Source: Tepidibacillus fermentans (lineage in GTDB: Bacteria > Bacillota > Bacilli > Tepidibacillales > Tepidibacillaceae). From it: 64,000 nucleotides of DNA. The stretch is from assembly GCF_004342885.1 (NCBI RefSeq), contig NZ_SMAB01000002.1:124001-188000 (forward strand), read 5' to 3'. Below are positions 62,356-64,000 of the stretch, piece by piece. Position 1 is the first letter of the stretch. Every line of letters begins with the position of its first letter. Below the pieces are notes generated by a model. The model worked only from the letters and a program-made list of their open reading frames with translations. It had not been told where the DNA came from and made no database searches. The position numbers and the translations under genes were made by a program.

Positions 62356-62739
62356 ATGTGGTTACAAATGATGAAGTCTAAAATTCATAGAGCAACTGTC
62401 ACGGAAGCAAATCTGAACTATGTTGGAAGTATTACGATTGATGAAGCCATTATGGAGGCGGTTGGTATTTTACCTAATGAAAAGGTTCAGATTGTCAATA
62501 ACAATAATGGAGCAAGGTTTGAAACTTATGTGATTAAAGGCGAAAGAAATTCAGGAACGATTTGTTTGAATGGGGCTGCAGCTCGTCTTGTTCAACCAGG
62601 AGATACGGTGATTATTATTGCCTATGCTTATATGACAGAAGAAGAGGCCAAATATTTTACTCCGAAAGTAGCAATCATGAATGAAAAAAATCATATTGTC
62701 CAAATGATTGATCACGAACAAGAGGCTACTGTTCTCTAA
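62356..62739 (+). CDS. panD: Aspartate 1-decarboxylase
   Basis: This is a pyruvoyl enzyme that makes beta-alanine from aspartate. It has 127 residues. The self-cleavage site is Gly24-Ser25 in [10 protein letters not shown], as in E. coli. The substrate residues [31 protein letters not shown] follow. GAGGTG is the ribosome site. It closes panBCD. Confidence 0.96.
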   Translation: MWLQMMKSKIHRATVTEANLNYVGSITIDEAIMEAVGILPNEKVQIVNNNNGARFETYVIKGERNSGTICLNGAAARLVQPGDTVIIIAYAYMTEEEAKYFTPKVAIMNEKNHIVQMIDHEQEATVL

Positions 62740-62746
62740 ACCAAAT

Positions 62747-62801
62747 GCTCCTTCTCGTATATTCTCTACTTCTCTGGCAAAAAATGAGAAAGAGGAGGAG
62801 C
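62747..62801 (+). promoter_or_regulatory. Hairpin covering the ribosome site of the following TPR gene
   Basis: GCTCCTTCTC (62747-62756) can pair with GAGGAGGAGC (62792-62801), ten bases with one G-U pair. The right arm contains the AGGAGGAG ribosome site for ATG 62808, so the fold would block translation start. Confidence 0.4.
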
Positions 62802-62807
62802 GAATTT

Positions 62808-64000
62808 ATGATTCAGCAATTATTTTCCTATATGCACCAAACGATCAACGAATTAGAACATGAGTTCAATGAACCAATTGGTATGGATCAAGAGTTAAAT
62901 TTATTAGAAAAATATCTTACCATCAAAGAAATGATTGAAGATATTTCTGACGAATTAGAACAACTAATAGAAAAACTAAAACAATTTGAGAAAAATCATG
63001 GATTGAATCTTTCTGCTAATGAACTAACAACAAAAGATACGAATGAAGAAGTTGTCATCGAACTTGATGAAAGTGATTTTTTGGAATTTGAAAAAGGAAT
63101 CGGATTCTTTGATTTATGGATGTATGACCGGGCGATTATTCATTTAGAAAAGATAATGGATAAGTATCCTGACTTCAATTTAGCAAGATTGTATACGTCA
63201 ATGACCTATTTTCAAAAGGGAGATTACCTTGAGACGAAAAAGCAATTAAAGATCCTATTCCAAAATACCGACGATCCCGACCTTCTTTCATTAGGCCATA
63301 ATCTTTTAGGGATGATCTATGGTAAAAATGAACAATATGGGCAAGCGATCAACGAATTTCAACAGGCGGTTCAATATCGATATGATTGGTATGAACCGAG
63401 ATTTAATCTAGCTATCCTTTATTATCGATTAGGTCATTTTGAAGATACCATTTTACTTCTAAAAGAGATCTTAAAGCAAAAACCTTTAGATTGGGGAATT
63501 GCATATTATCTGGGAAAGTCATATCAAAAATTAAATCAAGATCATCATGCCAATGAATGGTTTAAAAAAGTTTATGATATGACAAAACAATCGAAGATGA
63601 TTCAACAAATTGCAATCAGTTTTGAAAAACGCAAACAATTTCAGCAAGCGATCTATTGGTTTGAAAAATGGCGAAATCTTGAACCGACTCGACCAGAACC
63701 ACTGTTATCACTCAGCAAAAATGTGTGGTTGTCTGGAGATAAAGCGAAAGCAAAGACATTAATCAAAAAATATTTTTCTGCTTACCAAGAAACTCCTGAA
63801 GCATTACTACTTTATGCTTGGATCTTAACGGATGAGGGAGAGTTAAATAAACTCGATTCAATCTTAAGCAAATTAATCTCGAATCAATTAGAAAACTTGA
63901 CGAAAATGGACCCCTTTTTTTTGGCGAGTCTAGCAAGATTATATACACTTCATCAATATCATCACCTGTCAAATGACTTTATCAATCTTCTTATGAGAGC
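62808..64000 (+). CDS. TPR repeat protein, cut by the window end
   Basis: This frame is open from ATG 62808 to the last base (397 residues visible) and continues beyond. The N-terminal 100 residues are acidic and coiled-coil-like (MIEDISDELEQLIEKLKQFEKN). Tetratricopeptide repeats follow from about residue 105 (FDLWMYDRAIIHLEKIMDKYPDFNLA, HNLLGMIYGKNEQYGQAINEFQQAV). No function can be assigned. In B. subtilis dinG follows panD; this gene replaces it at that place, unless dinG lies further on. Confidence 0.8.
   Translation, partial: MIQQLFSYMHQTINELEHEFNEPIGMDQELNLLEKYLTIKEMIEDISDELEQLIEKLKQFEKNHGLNLSANELTTKDTNEEVVIELDESDFLEFEKGIGFFDLWMYDRAIIHLEKIMDKYPDFNLARLYTSMTYFQKGDYLETKKQLKILFQNTDDPDLLSLGHNLLGMIYGKNEQYGQAINEFQQAVQYRYDWYEPRFNLAILYYRLGHFEDTILLLKEILKQKPLDWGIAYYLGKSYQKLNQDHHANEWFKKVYDMTKQSKMIQQIAISFEKRKQFQQAIYWFEKWRNLEPTRPEPLLSLSKNVWLSGDKAKAKTLIKKYFSAYQETPEALLLYAWILTDEGELNKLDSILSKLISNQLENLTKMDPFFLASLARLYTLHQYHHLSNDFINLLMR

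Overview
This AT-rich window reads as the chromosome of a Bacillales endospore-former. Gene order follows the Bacillus subtilis resDE to panD arc closely: rluB-resDE, fer-ypbB-recQ-ypbD-ypbE, mecA, gudB, ansA, ypeB-ypfA-ypfB-cmk-ypfD, yphA-der-gpsA-spoIVA-hbs-folE-mtrB-hepS-menG-hepT-ndk-cheR-aroC-aroB-aroA-ypiA-ypiB-ypjA-ypjB-dapB-mgsA-cca-birA-panBCD. Nearly everything is on the plus strand. Sporulation is represented by SpoIVA, YpeB, YpjB and the YIEGIA pair. Motility and chemotaxis are represented by CheR and the PilZ brake YpfA.

The departures from the B. subtilis plan point to anaerobic or microaerobic energy metabolism. A two-gene 2-oxoacid:ferredoxin oxidoreductase (gamma-delta fusion plus alpha-beta fusion) and an L-lactate permease sit at 9.8-16.1 kb. 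The menaquinone region at 37.7-44.2 kb carries mqnA (chorismate dehydratase) with UbiD-, UbiA- and UbiX-type genes between menG and hepT, which indicates the futalosine route. The qcrABC genes usually found between ypiB and ypjA are absent, as are the bacillithiol genes between mgsA and cca and the trp/hisC/tyrA block between aroB and aroA. TRAP (mtrB) is retained, but a tRNA-Pro gene separates it from folE. These traits would suit a thermophilic or anaerobic Bacillaceae relative of the Tepidibacillus/Vulcanibacillus kind; that placement is a guess.

Region by region: 1-9.4 kb holds the RluB tail, ResDE, a LysM/M14 peptidase, pyrophosphatase, ferredoxin and the ypbB-recQ-ypbD-ypbE run. 9.8-16.1 kb holds the ferredoxin oxidoreductase, a MerR-type regulator and the lactate permease. 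16.2-16.5 kb has tRNA-Asn and tRNA-Ser. 17-25 kb has mecA, ddl, a Twinkle-like primase-helicase with a degenerate Toprim domain, glutamate dehydrogenase, asparaginase and ypeB without sleB. 25-37 kb is the cmk/der/gpsA/spoIVA/hbs/folE/mtrB core. 37-50 kb covers prenyl-quinone synthesis, ndk, cheR and the shikimate end genes that feed chorismate to MqnA. 50-64 kb has TPR proteins, ypiB/ypjA/ypjB, dapB, mgsA, cca, birA, panBCD and a TPR gene cut by the window end.

The most unusual signal is a family of dispersed intergenic repeats (about 45 to 161 bp, six copies or remnants at 17.0, 22.3, 44.2, 51.3, 53.5 and 55.1 kb). They have inverted ends related to TTGTATGTTCTA / TAGAACATACAA and a two-module structure, and there is no transposase in the window. 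Other candidates are a roughly 90-nt promoter-to-terminator RNA after aroA, a structured leader before panB, a 25-residue minus-strand membrane microprotein, a 50-residue ORF before aroC, and a one-base homopolymer frameshift at the start of yphA. I see no CRISPR array, prophage, complete insertion sequence or rRNA.
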